A stretch of DNA of 64,000 nt from Neodiprion pinetum (lineage: Eukaryota; Arthropoda; Insecta; Hymenoptera; Diprionidae). Shown here in pieces: positions 11,692 to 25,600 of the stretch. Where the stretch lies: contig NC_060235.2 of NCBI RefSeq assembly GCF_021155775.2, positions 36,868,607 to 36,932,606 of the forward strand. The letters are read 5' to 3'. Position numbers and translations under genes: made by a program. The notes below the pieces were generated by a model. That model was given only the letters and a program-made list of their open reading frames with translations, searched no databases and was not told where the DNA came from. Each line of letters starts with the position of its first letter. The first letter of the stretch is position 1.

Positions 11692-14434
11692 ATTCCCGCG
11701 AACCGGGGAGGCTAAGTGTCTACGTGATCAGCGGCCCTCGATGAGGGATACTACAAACAAACAGCTGGTGAACATTCCCACCACCGACTATCTCACGCCA
11801 CTTCCACTTCCATTCGGTGTTTGTTGGTAGGTATACATAACGCGGACGGATTCGGGATAAGATCACCCGTAACTGAGAGGATTTCGCCTTGTAACGACGT
11901 TTTCGCTGCTTGCGCTCAAGCGGCTTGAGAATCAATGGGCTTCGATGTGAGGATAAAACGTTAAGAAAGGAGGATAAATCAACCAGTGACAGTGAATAGA
12001 GTCGAAACATCCCTCGATACTGCGTGATGTGGTAGATGTTTTAATAACACACGATAAGCTTACAACTAAAACCTTAAAAATGATTCATCACTTTACCTAA
12101 ATTTTTACTCACGATTAGACGGTTCAACAGATTCTTCCTCAATGCAAACGTGAAATAGCTTGAAATTGGTATTTATATTTCTACGAAAAATTTAATCACC
12201 GTTTTTATCGTGAATTAGTTACGTTGCTTGAATACTGGGGGTTCGGAGTTGGCAACAAGGAAGAAAAGGAGGAGGAGGAAGAAGAAGGTATTTCTGTATA
12301 GCAAACGACGACTAAGAGGGGTTAAGAAAGCACGGACCATTTGAATACCTGATTCCTCCCGCAACTCGACCGCGATATTCTCTCCTTCCCCGCCTCTCAA
12401 TTCGTCCCAAGGAGGGATTCTACCGCCTGTTTGCCCGAGGAGGCCGCATCAATGAGTGCTTTGGCGGTAAGATGGGGTCTGGTGGATATTTAAATTGGTC
12501 GCATATTAAGCGTAAAAATGACGCCCCATTATACTTTATAAGTAAGAGTAATGGCCGGGGACAATATTGGGTTATTAAACTAAACCGCTAGCGAGAGTCG
12601 CAGCACGGCTCGTTTCTACGCTGGATAACGTTCCTCCCGCAAAGGTACACCGAAATGAAAATAAAAGCATCATCGACTAGCAGCCCTATAATACATGTGT
12701 ACATTACATTCCGGTTATTTCAATAATTTCATCGATCGTCGAAAGCTAACCGAACTGGATTTTCTCAATATCTCGAGTTACAGAGGTGGTATACACGCGC
12801 TGAAAATTAGCCAAGAGACGGTAATTAATCACGTAATTAAACTGCGGATGGCCAGATTGCCGCATCTCGCGTATACAAGGGAGTGCGCGGCCTAATTTTC
12901 GAAAGGTTCATCCCCGGGCCGGAATCTTTTCTCCCGGGGCACTAAGGGTGGATAAGATTCCCCTCCGAGCAGCAGCCTACTTCGTCGGGTCTTCCTGTCT
13001 TCTTGTCGCGCAAAAGACTCGCTCAGTCATTTCGATCACGTGACGCGACGCGAGTAAGCGGTACCAACTGCCACGAGGTAGAAAATTAACCGAGTTCGCG
13101 GGGCGCTAAATCAGCGCAAGCTGTGCTCGGAATCTTATTGAATTAGGAAAACCACTAGACTATTATACGATGGTAGCTTTCGGCGTGAAGCGACGCCGTA
13201 TGGACCGAGGGAGGATACGTTCAATTTACAGGAAAAAATATACCGAAAGAAGTGTTTTTCAGATCAGAGCAACGCCGTTTATTCCATTTAAATCAACTCA
13301 AGTAAATTTCCTTCTCCATAATTGATGAGTTCAAGCAAACTTTTACTCGTCTCGCTGTCTTAGATGACATAGCGAAAGAATTTTTACCGGAACTACGAGC
13401 GTTTTCGATCACTGTGTAGCGCCTGGTAATAATAGAATTTCGGTAATGCTAAAGCTGCGTATAGCTGGGAATAACCCGAAACGAAAAGTGGGAGGGAGGC
13501 TTTCGATCGCCTCTGCATCAGCCTTTACCGCAGTATCGGTATGGTGGAGGTTGGGGGTGGAGGAGGCCATTAAAAATGCAGGGGCTGGAAATTGAAGTTG
13601 GAAGTCGAGCGCAACAAAAACAATGACATTATCCCCTGTGTGCGAGCCCCGCGTGCCGCTCGCTGGCTGCTGTGTCGATCGTATATCGGTAATTTAATTT
13701 GAATTTGCCGTTCCGTTTGCGCAACCGTTCGGGCATTGTGTTTGTTTCGAAATGACTGCATTGTTTCGCCCTGCCTTTTATCAGTCCCGCTTTTAACCCG
13801 CACGTATAGAGCTCTGCCCGCTACCGATTTCCGCATTGCATCTCCGCGCTCCTGATATTTCGACCTTGCGGTTCATGTGCGACCCGAAAATGAGAAAATG
13901 AGAAAAATTCAACTAATTATCGAATAACGCGCCGACGAATCAACCAAGAAACGTCTGTTGTACGAATAGAAAATTTTTACCTTTCAGGAATAACTATACG
14001 GAAGAAGAAATTTCTGCATAATGACTTTTGTTCGAGCCCGCTAGTGTCTTGGAGGGCCCAAAGTCTTCAGGTTTCGATGTTTGGGTGACGAAAGCAGTGA
14101 GTTAGTTGAGAAAGAGCAGACAACCATATGTTGCAAATTTACGGGGTTTAGAGAAATAGAACTCTGCACTACTCGCTAAGCTAGCTAGAAAATATCAGGA
14201 ACGAAAATTGAAGACTTTTTATGTAAAAAAGACAAGTGTCTCTTGCCTCTTTGTGCCCGTAAAGAGAGCCTGCATATGCCACTTCTTTGAAAACATCTAG
14301 AGTCGGTTAGAATCGAACTAGTATCAGGTCAACACCAATTATTCACAGCAAGCACATCGTGAATTATATGCTTTGTACATTTTCTATGAAATTTCCTATC
14401 GAATTCAGATACTCATTAAACTTCAAAACATGAA

Positions 14435-14822
14435 CCCATTAAAGCTCGGGAAAAAACTGGGTCAGATAGAAAACCTATGTGGAATTTTTTCGTCAGAGTT
14501 CAATTTTTCAGTGCAATAGTTCTTATGATGGAAATTATGGAGAGTTGTAAATTTATTCGGCACGATTTTACACTAACAAACTGAACTCTGACAAAAAATA
14601 CGGTACATAGATTTTCTTCATCATTTTTCTCGTAAAATCAATTGGCGCAGTCAGTGTTTCAAACTAACGACTTTCAGCATAATTTGTTTCAATAATTTTT
14701 TACATACAATTGCAAATGACATGACAAAAAATACGTTTATTTCATTTTTTCATTTTGCTACGAATAGAATAGTTAGTTAGTTTGATGCTATCTGACCCAG
14801 TTTTTTCCTGGGCTTTAATGGG
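14435..14822. mobile_element. piggyBac-like MITE (388 bp)
   Basis: Two 35-bp terminal inverted repeats, 14435-14469 and 14788-14822, differ at only two positions and start CCCATTAAAGC. The right flank is TTAA (14823-14826) and the left flank is TGAA (14431-14434), consistent with a TTAA target duplication with one mutation. CCC/GGG ends flanked by TTAA are the hallmark of the piggyBac superfamily. The left arm continues into a second, nested inverted repeat: about 14465-14506 pairs with about 14583-14625. There is no coding capacity, so it is a non-autonomous element. Confidence 0.75.
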
Positions 14823-16506
14823 TTAAGAACCCACTGCGCTTAAGTAAATAGTAAAATATCCGTTAATTATAAACACTAATTAGTACAACGTGGTTTCAAA
14901 TTTATTAAAAACCAGTGTCCGTACCTCGCGTATATGTTTACACGCAGAGCCAGTCAGCTCAACATTCTTTGTCCGAATGGTATACCTAGTGTAAAAAATG
15001 GTAGTTTTGAAATTATCAAAAGTTGTCTAATTTGTACTATTACAGAGAAATTTTCATAGTCAAATTGGAAATTCCATATCGGGTATGTTAGATTAACACC
15101 AAATTATAATCTGAACAATTTCACCCTGTATTTTTATCACAGTGTTGACTTTTTTTTGCGAAGGGTTAGACAGGCACGGTAACGATTGAGATTATACCGT
15201 GTGAATAATCTATGTTTATATAGAAAGATCTTGAATAAACTGGAAATGGGTTCAATGTGTCCAAATTCAACCTTGATTTACATCACGGATAATTTGTATT
15301 CCTGGGTCCGAAGAATTTGACATTTCGAAAAAGAGGATCCCTGTACCATCAAACCTATCTATTCCCAATTTTTTAAGGCAAACCTCGCAGAATATTTTTC
15401 AAAATTTCACGATAAGCAGTACCTAACTATGCTACGCGATTGTGACAGGCGTAAGAGATTGGAATTATTTTGGAATACGGTGAAAGTAGAGCCGGGGGAA
15501 GATCGAGGAACGTCTGTTCGGGTGGATGTCGCGCGATACGTGGTTGAACAAACCGTCACGTCGGGACGTTGACTAATGATTTTCGTTCCCGCAACGCGTG
15601 ATCGTGAGAGTATCAGCCACCCAAGTAATTGACGTCCACGAGGCAGAGCCGGAGTAGTACAGGTATCCAGTTTTCTGAAAATCGTTGCACTCCGTTACAA
15701 GCCACAGAGTAAACTTCTCGCGGAGCCAAAATCTCTTTTGCATAAGTCGGGGGAGAAGACGAGGGAGGAGGTTGGCACACCTATATCCGTAAGTGCAGCA
15801 GCGAGACGGCGAAGTTTTCTCCTCATCACAGGGCATGAAAAGTTTGGTAGGCAGGTAGGGCACGAGCTACTCGGAACCTTCTCCTTTACCGCATTCAGAC
15901 TCGAGAGACCCTCGACTCTCGACTCTCAACTTTAACCATGAAACGCGAAGACCCGACGGTAATAGCCGCCAATACCAAGACGTCGGAAACGGTTGTTAGA
16001 CGAAGCGATGCTCTTCTGGCTGCAACGCGTTGCACCTTATACGCGTACACAGTGCGGGGTCAAATTTCACTGCGAGCTTCCGACCGACTTTACGGGCTTT
16101 GTAAACGATGCTTCAACCTAACCGGGGACAAATTTTCATCGAGAGATGCACGCGATACGTCAGACGCATCCATGGGCAACTTGGGGTTGTTACAGAGTAT
16201 TTTTTTTTTTCTCCCTCCTTTTTTCACTTTGTTGTTGCCCGTGTAATCCTTCTCTGACGACGTCGTTTCGCTCCTGTACATTTCCATTCTCTGCGGTCCA
16301 AGCAGTTTCGTATAATTGCGGCATAAACGCAACCCCCGCACCTTTTTTCTGAGGTTCCTAGCTCCAATCTTGGAGTTTCCGAGTGGTGCAACATTCACCA
16401 TGATGCCAAGCTGACATTTCTTTGAGGAACGCAAATTTGTGATAAGAAATCTGTAAATCTATTTTTATTGCTTTTCTTCTGGGCTGTTGGGAAACCTTTA
16501 CTGCAG

Positions 16507-16736
16507 ATATGTCTGAGTATTTACTTATGGAAAGCGAACCGAGGAAACAAGGATTGGAGGATTATGAAGAGTATATCGTGAATGGAGATGGATTAACGGT
16601 GGGCTATTGTCTCAGTTTCTCGTTTGTCCCTTCATTTCAATTGCCAACGTCTCAGAACCGAAGGTTGATTGTACGAGAGCCATGGCACAAGAAGCTACGA
16701 CGGCTTAAAACTAGAAGTACAGGCATCGCGGACCAG
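16507..16736 (+). CDS. Possible exon of an unknown plus-strand nested gene (weak candidate)
   Basis: A pyrimidine-rich tract ends in tttactgcag at 16506. The open frame begins with ATG at 16509 and reads MSEYLLMESEPRKQGLEDYEE, an acidic, coding-looking start, continuing to STGIADQ before CAG|gtatta at 16737. The segment is 76 codons. An earlier possible donor is at about 16598. I do not recognise the product and found no matching neighbouring exon. It may be a chance open frame in the heph intron; the acceptor and the composition of the first 30 residues are the only support. Confidence 0.15.
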
Positions 16737-19700
16737 GTATTATCTGAAACTACGACTTGTATAATCGCGGAAAGTTTCGAAGTAACAAACCGGTTTTACA
16801 ACCGTCCCTCTGTTTTCATCAGCAAAGTATATTAAAGCGAAGGCGTTACTTGCATTTCAGTTTACCGTACCGAAGGCTTAATAATTCAAAGCCAACACGG
16901 AATGACTCCGGGCTATAAATTCCATAAATACACAAGTACGGGAAAGAAACAGCTCTCTGCTTTGCTTCGAGATGGATTTGCGATATCGTGACTGACAATT
17001 AGGCAGAAATACGCGCGAGAACTTCGACCGTGACGATACAACTGCAATAGGTACGATAACTGTGGTGACGCTAAGTAATTACATTCGGAAACTCCCTCTT
17101 TCCACTTCCTGCAGCTCTCTTCCCAACCTACCTTCCTTCTCCTCCTCCTCGCTACCTGCGAGCTATAGACCGTTCGCCTCGGGTGAAACGGAGAGAATAT
17201 CTCGAGCCAAGTCTTGGATGTTAAGGCCCGTAGGGTGCGAGTCTGATAGAAGGGAGAGGACTACTTCTCCATCAGATCAAGACGTGTGACTCGAAGATGA
17301 AATTGGTTCCCTTAACCGTCGGTATAACATAAGATGTACGTCGGGGAATGTTCGTGACTTTAAGTTACGCCGAAGTGTTTGTCTTTGAAACTCATCAGCA
17401 AATAACGCGAAAGCTTAAAATGGTTGATGGGTAAAGGAATGGGAAGAAATTCTTTTCTACCAAGATTCGAAAAGATCCTAGGGAATTATCAGACCCACCG
17501 TATTAAGTAAATCCGAAACTTTAGGAGGGAATGGAAATCGGTTGGACGGTCGTCGGCGTACCGGATCGAGAAGGCACGTGGCTGAGAAACTGCAGGATCA
17601 AATCTACCGTTTGCAAAGAGCCGATATCTGGAAGGATCAAAATGGGGCGTTTAAGCGAGCGCCAATTCGCAGTCGGTGGGTATCGTGGCCAGCGATCAGA
17701 TCAGGGAGGCGGAGAAGGATGCGTTATACCCTAACCTGTAGAGTTTATTGGCTTTTCTTTCATTCTATCCTTGGGAGTGGGTTTCGGTTAAGATGAAGGA
17801 AATGAAGAAAAAAAAAAAAGCGAATGGAAGAAAGGAAAAAATCGGCAGGCAGTCATGCGACTACGGTAATGAGCTACGAAGAATCGAGGGTGGGTTTAAA
17901 ACCTAAACTGAAGAGATGCACTTGAGAAAGGGATTATTAAAAAGAGGCCAGAGCCTCCTCCTTGAAGAGGGCCAATTGGGGAACATCGGGGAGCAGGAAT
18001 AAAAACGAGAGTAGACGGACCGCCACCCCTGCGTATACATACGCAAGTATATACGGGGTAAAAAAGAAGTAATATTGGCTATAAATTACTTTTCCAATAA
18101 TCTCCCCCTCACCCTCTCGCGACTTATTTATTCAATCCACTGTATCTGCGCATAAATTGATTCCAGACAGGTGGGACGAATTATTTAAGCAAAGATATAA
18201 ATCTCGATTCCTCCTTCTCCCCCGAGCCTCGATCCCTCATCCCCATCCCCCGTTCTCATTCACCAGAGTTTGCTTGACTTTCTCGGCTGGACGAAGACGA
18301 GGGGATGTCGACCCCTGTAGGAGAATCCGATCTGCCCCCAGAGCTCGGATCGAGCCCGAAGAAGCTGCCGTCAGACGTTAACGATACGGCAGAGAAAATC
18401 GGATTTATCTACACTAGTCAAATGAGGGAAAGACCCTCTTGATGCCTCGTTCTATCCGCCCCCTTAATTCTGCCGAGAGATCCTTGTTCGTTCTACGGTC
18501 GTAGAAACGCGAGATCGGGATGACACGATCCCAGGTTTTGGCTTTTATTAAATTTTTATCACCTTTTATATCCCGCTATAAACTGATTCACCTTTAACCC
18601 CGCGGCAATAACAGCAATAACGTCGGGGTGAACACGTCACTTATCCCATCCACCATCCACTCCAGACGCTGGCACGTATCCAAATCGCCCCGTTCAAAAC
18701 GCGTTTCCCCGTTACCGTTGCGCCAGATATTATTGTCCGCAATGAATATTGCCTGTCTATTCTCGGCGATATCATTATTTAGAAGACTGAGCCATCGCGG
18801 GTACCGACCTCAGCCTTTCCTCGCTTGTACATTTATTATCGCATGAATTATTCAACACCCAGAGACATCAGAGTCGAGTGTCAACCGCGTTTCTCCACCG
18901 CTGTGCGCTGCAGACACTTTCCGCGATCGCGTCCACTTACCTCTTCAACTCCTCCTCACGTCTTCTCCGACTTATACTCGGAGAACGAAAACGTTACCCC
19001 CTCGTCTTGTGCCACCTTCTGCATCGTGCGTTCGCATCGAGATGAATACGAAAGAAGCGAACCGCTGAATTCAACCTTAACGCGTTTCGTGGAATACTTC
19101 AACGCATTACTTAATTGGTTTTCTTCAGTGGATCACGCAAGAAACTTAGACGATTCGCTTCTCTTTTCCACTCCCTCATCCCGCCTGAGTTTCCGTCAAA
19201 ATTTTTCAATAATCACTCAGACTTGTCGATTTTCACGAAACAATATCGCGACAGTCGTCAAAAGATGACGATATTCATTTGTCGCGAAATAAATTCGTGC
19301 CTTTCAATAGATGGGGTTCAATCCCAGAATTTGCAATTTTCCCGAATTCTTCGACAACCCTGCCATGTTTGGAATAAGAAAAAAAAAAATAAAAAATCCA
19401 TCAAGTTGTCGAAGCGGCGTGACGCATTTGAAGAATTTCCGAAGGTATGTACCATGCGAATCGCGGTTCATTCGTCAGGTAATCGACGGCATCAATCGGG
19501 ATTCAGGAGGAATAGATCAGACGAAAAAAGATCGGAGTAACGCGCGTGTAAGAAGTTTCGGGGTCGGCGGCAGCATACGTGGAAAGCATATGTAACCGCT
19601 CGAACTGGGAAAGATGATGAAGACTCACGCGTGCCGTGGAAATGTGCCTATCATCCATTAAACACGCAGGTCCCAACCATAACTGGTAAAATATACACGG

Positions 19701-20222
19701 ATGCGAAACCGGAAGAGCGCGTATCTCGTCCGCGAAGCTTAACCGTCCTTTGGTGAATTTTATAGGCCGGCGGCACGTGTTCCAGGCTCTCGGTTTCGAA
19801 CTTGTTACCTAACAGAGGTCGGCTCCGGCAATGGCCTCAATAACGATCAGGAGGGTCGTCCGATAGCGTAAGACGTGTTAATTTGGGCCGCGTTCAAGCA
19901 TTCGGAAGGAAAAGTAGGCGGAAATGGCCGGTTAAGATCTCGATAAAAGCAGCGCCGATCTTATCCCTCCTCCTCTTTCACCCTCTGTAAAAAAAATAGG
20001 GTATTTAGGGGAAACGCGAGTACCCGAGTTGAGGTAATCGAGCCCTCGGATGCTGCAGCAGCGGTTTTCGCAGCGGCGATCAGAGGCTGACCCGGAGAGA
20101 AGCTGGCGCGAATCAAATATAGAGGGGTTACGGAAGGCTCGCTACTTTCGTCCCTCCTTTTCTCCCCCGCCAATTGATAAATTGGGACGGAGAGCCGACG
20201 GCCTGGAAGGAAGAGTCGGAGC

Positions 20223-20250
20223 GAGAAACGAGAAACGAGAAACGAGAAGT
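20223..20250. repeat. 8-bp tandem repeat (GAGAAACG)
   Basis: Three copies of GAGAAACG followed by a diverged unit. Confidence 0.9.
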
Positions 20251-21729
20251 GAGAAGGCGGACCACCGACGCCCTGCATCGTTTTTCCACCAAATTGCTGC
20301 CTCTATTATTAAAGAGGCCGAGAGTAACTTACGGCTCCTCGAGGAATGGGGAGTTGAATAATAATCCGGCCCTGGTAACGCGATGGTTAGTTTGAATTAG
20401 GTTCATCCCCTCGTTTTATCCCCTCACTCACCGCCCCGCGATAGTTCGCCCCACGAATTTATATCAGTCGTTAATGGTCAATGAGACTGTTAATCCCAAC
20501 TTCGGGATGCGCCGTGCGGTGCTTTGAGAAACGAAAAAATTAACTGTCTCCAAATCTTCTCCCCCAATAATGAACTCGCAAACGTTTGAATTTGGAGGTT
20601 AATATATGTGGGTTTGGACTACGTTGCAACGACTATGCGCTTGATCGGTGAACAACTATTGATAGATTTCCAATTGTGAACCGAAAGGAGAATGAGAAAG
20701 CATTTGGAGAATTCGATTGGGGTTTGGGTTAACTGGGAGAAAATCGACTGATCTATTTTGATCGAGTAGTCGGTATTTCGCTGGCAATTTCTCACATTCG
20801 TTACTGCGTTGAAATAATTTCGGTTCAACGGTATCGATAATTACCGCACGAAGGTAATTCGAGGAGTGAGAATTGACGAAGAAGACATCCTGCGACGTCG
20901 AGAGTTCAAATGTGACAATGAGAAAATTCCTGACATATTACGGAGAGGTGCGCAGTTACAGCGGAAGGCGTTTCTGCATATGCGTTCAAAACACGTGAAA
21001 GGATATTTGAGAATAACGGGGTAATTTGGATCGACGTGGGAAAGGCGAATATGCGAGTTGCATCGCAGTGCAGCAAGTGGGAGGAATATGGCCAATGTCA
21101 CTTTGGCGTGTCTGGAGGTCCGAGTGAGAGCAATGCGTACATAAATTTACAAGAGAAAGAGGGAGCGAGAAATAGAAGTTGAATGAAATCGGGGGAGAAA
21201 GGACAGCTGCGATGGGAATGAGAACACGCTTTCGGTCGGGAAAACGTTTATTGAATAACATTACAAACGGAATTCGAACCTGTTCAAATGATGGAGTAGC
21301 TAGCTCCCGGACCAGACAGACACCAAAACAATCAGTCTTTCCATTTTTCTTTCTCACTTTCCTGTACAGTTATTATTTTCATTTTGCCCCTCGCTGTGTC
21401 TGCGTGCGATGTTTTTTTCTTTTTCCTCCTTTCGCTTTTTCTCCCCACATCGTCCGACACGTCGGACGATTGATTCGCGGACGATTTCCGGTCAAAAACA
21501 GGCGACGCGATGAAAAATAGTCTCGCCTACTAGACCCGGCGTAAAAAGGCAAAACGTAGAAAATAGAAGCCGATAGACAGAAAGAGAGAACAAAAATGAA
21601 ACAAAGTTTCGCAGCCTGGAAATGAAGACGAATATAAGTTAAAAACCACCTCTCTCGTCCTTGATATTTCCTCGTCGTTCTATACTTTTTCACTTCTGAC
21701 TTCTTCTCCCAGTTTCTTGTATATATGTA

Positions 21730-21738
<9 letters not shown>

Positions 21739-21760
<22 letters not shown>
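21739..21760. repeat. (TA)n microsatellite
   Basis: A TA array preceded by GTGTGTG; it could form a cruciform. Confidence 0.95.
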
Positions 21761-22580
21761 GTATAGATATTGCACGAAAACTCTTTAAAACTTGAATGTT
21801 ACTCCAGCCGAAAAGTGGTGCTAAATTGAAGCCGGAGAGACCGGGCAGCAGAGCGAAAGAGAAAGAGCTGGGATGGTCCCTCGGACCCCGATTTAAATTC
21901 ACGTCAGGGCGTGTCTTTCCGTTTCAAAAGCAGAATTTATATCGTACGCAGCTTTGTAATTAGCGTTCAGAGAAGGGATAAGGAGGAGAAAGAGACGGAG
22001 AAGGAAGCATTTCACGGGGCTGTCGGATGTAATTACGTCACGGAACTTCACCGTTTTGCATATTATATTGTATATCAGGGGGCAGAAATCTCGGCTGAAT
22101 GATTTGAGAGAGTCCCTTTCTTTTTCGTCGAATAAAATTTTTAGTTTTCTGTTTGAAAACGTCGAAACGCGGCAGAGTCCGCGAAACGCGAAAGTCAACG
22201 CAACGGCTCGTCATCTCCGTCCGAAGCTTTTATAGGGGTTAAAAAGGTCTGATATATACATATATTATACGGGGATGAAAAACTGCGGATCGTCAAACAC
22301 CGGGAGGCGACGTCTGTTGTTTCGCACCTCCGGCGCGACTCTCGGGGCGAGGGGGGAAAGAATCAGAGCGACTCTACCGCGTAATGCGGGAGTTTCTCGT
22401 CGTCGGGGGTGTCGGGCGGGATGAGGCGCATTATTTCAAAGCCGAGCATTTAAAGTTTCGAGGGAACGAGCCACCCGCCGTGTAGAATAACCGTGAGTGG
22501 GGGATGAAAAAACGACGGGGAAAATAATATACGAGGCAGCACCTAGAAACAATGCGGGGCCGTAGATCATCCAAGACGCT

Positions 22581-22634
22581 CGAGAGGGAGGGGGAGGGAG
22601 AGGGAGAGGAAGAGAGAGAGAGAGAGAGAGAGAC
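22581..22634. repeat. GA-rich simple repeat
   Basis: A GGGA/GA array whose last part is pure GA (22611-22632). It reads as CU-rich in the heph transcript. Confidence 0.95.
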
Positions 22635-25600
22635 ACGCCGCAACGACGCCCGAGACGCCCTCCATTAAAAATATTACGCCATCTTGCCCGCGCGCCAACC
22701 CCGTCAGCGACAAGTCCGAGTAACAATGTGCTATTGTTATTGCTGCAACCCCTGAAATATGAAACGCGACACCTCCGAATGGCCAGACGATGGTCTTATA
22801 ACCTGACTTTTCTCTGCTTAGGGAGCGTCGTTTATGTCTTTCTTCTCTGCTAACCACCGGCTCGACCCCCGGCCCCAGTATTAGGAAATCTGTCGTTTGT
22901 AGGGGGCGGATTAGTGTTTCGAATAGTCGAAATCACTCTCGTCGTTACACCGAATTTCTCTAGTCAAAACGTAACGGTGAGAACTCAGAATTGTTTCAAT
23001 TGCGAATAGTTTTAGATGGTCGGAGGTTCGAATACTACAGATGTACAACTGCATGAAAATTTGTCTTAGAAACTTCCGGAAGTTACAACTCTATCAAATT
23101 TCGTCTATTCGATATTTTTTAACGGTCCAGGAGTTGGAACTATCAGGAATTTTTGCTTCTTGGACTAATGAAATTCTACATCTAATGACGGTTGATCTCA
23201 ACTTCTCGACCCTTCGAGTCCTTAAATACTCTACTCGGTATTGTTTTTTAAGGAGGGACTTCACGGTTCAAAACTAGAAACAATACATATTAGAAAAAAA
23301 AGAAAAAAAAAAGAAGAAGCGAGAGGAGTAATAATTTTCCAATTCTAGTCCAGTGTCGGAATTTCAGCAAACTTGGATCTTACGATTTACAATGGTCTCT
23401 CTTTATACCTTGTAGTCGTTCTAAAATCTGCTTCCGGCTTCCAACGACCTTGGATAATCACCGGAAGAGTGTTCATCGCGGAGTGTTTGAGCAATAAAGA
23501 AGCAGTACCGTTGATTAGAATAATCCGTGCGTTCGTACCGTCAGAAGCAGAGTCGCGAGATTAATTTGGGTTAAATTGACGATTTAATAAACAACCGTTG
23601 CCGCAATGTACGTGGAAAAAACTCCGAAAGGCTCGTTCGGAAGAGGTTGTAACGCTGCTAAAGAGAAGACGGCGGTGGTTCGGGGCTCGTTTTGGGCGCC
23701 GCTGACACAAATCTTCAATCATTAAGAAACCGCGCGGCATTTGGAATTCCCATCAGCGCCACCAGTCGCTACCATCAACCGTCCACTTGCCACCCCTCCT
23801 AAAAACCTCCCCCGATCCCCGATTCACCCGCTTTTTCACCGCTAATTTCACCATTGTTCCCGAGGCTTCTTCAGTCCTCGCCGGGCGCCAGTCGCCCCGA
23901 TATGTCCTTAAAAACACCGGCAACCTTCTACCTTACACCTCAATTAATATGCATCCAGATGTCGCCGATGTTTTTCCGCGGAATAAGTTTCTGCTCGGAG
24001 TTGTTAATTTGTTTGTAAAATTCTTCCAGTCATTCTACGCTGCGATACGATGTCTTTGGAAAAAAAAAATTTCTTCCTCGCGGATTTCCAAGGTTTTAGG
24101 ATGTCCTGAATCGCTGCAGGAAACGCTCGTCATCCGGAAAGTGTCGTTCTCTTTTCTTTCGCATTTCGCTGACAAATTGACCGGCAGGTTTGCGTGTCCG
24201 AGGACAATCAGTATCGTGGGGTACGAATATTTTATAGACGACAGTGGAATAACTGTTTCGGCACAATGATAACCGCGTTGCTTATCATGCCGACCTTAAC
24301 ATAACGAGTGACGAGAATCGCACCTGACCCTTGACACCTGTCGCGTGTATTATCCCGATTTCTCAATACGGCAGAGTCTGGGCATATTGACCGCGTTGTT
24401 CGCGGCTGATGCAGCAGATTCGCTTTCTTTCACGAAGCTTCGAGAGCGCCACCGGATCGCGGAAAGCGAATAGTAAAACAGAAGAAGAAGTAGAAAAAAA
24501 AGTAACTTAGATTCGCGCATATTTCCAACGTCCATCTTGAAGGAGACGCGTTGTTTCTTTATTTTCAACCATGTCGTGCACACCGTTCCCAACGGTGTCG
24601 TGACGTGGCATAAAGCGGGTTATATTCCGAAGTTTATGGGGTGCGGGTGGTGATTTCTTATTCGGAAATAAGACGTTCAGGTCCGGCCGAACACCACGGG
24701 AAGGCTCGGCTCTCTTCTTCTCGAGTATTACCGGGATAGCTGGAGTCCCTTTACGAGTGTCACCGGCAGCGAAAACAACCCCTCTTTGTTTTTATCTCAC
24801 CGTGTCTTCCCTCTCCGGCGAACTGTTTGACTCGGAGAAAGAAGATTTTTCCCGTGACACGTTCGTCCCTCACCCGGAAACGATGAATAACTGCAAGTTC
24901 CTCAGCTCGGCTCTACCAATTTTCCTTAAAAATCCGAAAAGGATGAAACGCGTTGGAGCGTCTGATCGAAGCTCTGCACCGAGAGCTTTTTCTACCAACG
25001 GCAGACTCCTGCAGCCGCCTGGCATCGTAATTTAAAGATCACCCGGCAGACGTCTCCTGAGAAACGCCGGGGAAGCGTGTGCTTTGCGAGAAAGCAATCG
25101 GTGTGAAAGCTCGGCCCGCTTTAAAGCGTACAAATTGTTTAGGAGGCTGGAGGGTGAAGGAAGAAGACAAATCTCGCTGATGTCGGTAATACATCGTATA
25201 TACCACGCGTACCTCCAAGGGTTTCGATGTGTCGTTCCGCAGTCTGTCCCGCAACCCAAATCGTGCGGAAAAAAATCGTCAGCATCGTTTTCAAGCCCTT
25301 CGATTATACATATCGGCCGTCCTGCGCCGGGGGAGCAAAGGAAAATCGTCCGGGCTTTTCCTCCGTTTTTTCCCTTCCGCCGACCGTCCAACCCAAATAC
25401 CGACCGTGTATTTTCCCTTCCTCGGCAATATCGCGTGCCCGGCTATCCTCCGCAGGCTTAATAAAGACGCCGTCGCGGGGCGTTTAACCTCGCACGTGTC
25501 TGCGAACCCGCAAATTAGTGTTTTTGCACGCGCCGGTACACGTTGTTCGGTAATTAATTTAGCACCGGACTCGTTCCGCCCCCCCGTAGCTGCGCTTTTA

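Noticed and set aside
23787..24269. 160-codon plus-strand open frame
   Set aside because: No domain or splice support; other frames are also open.
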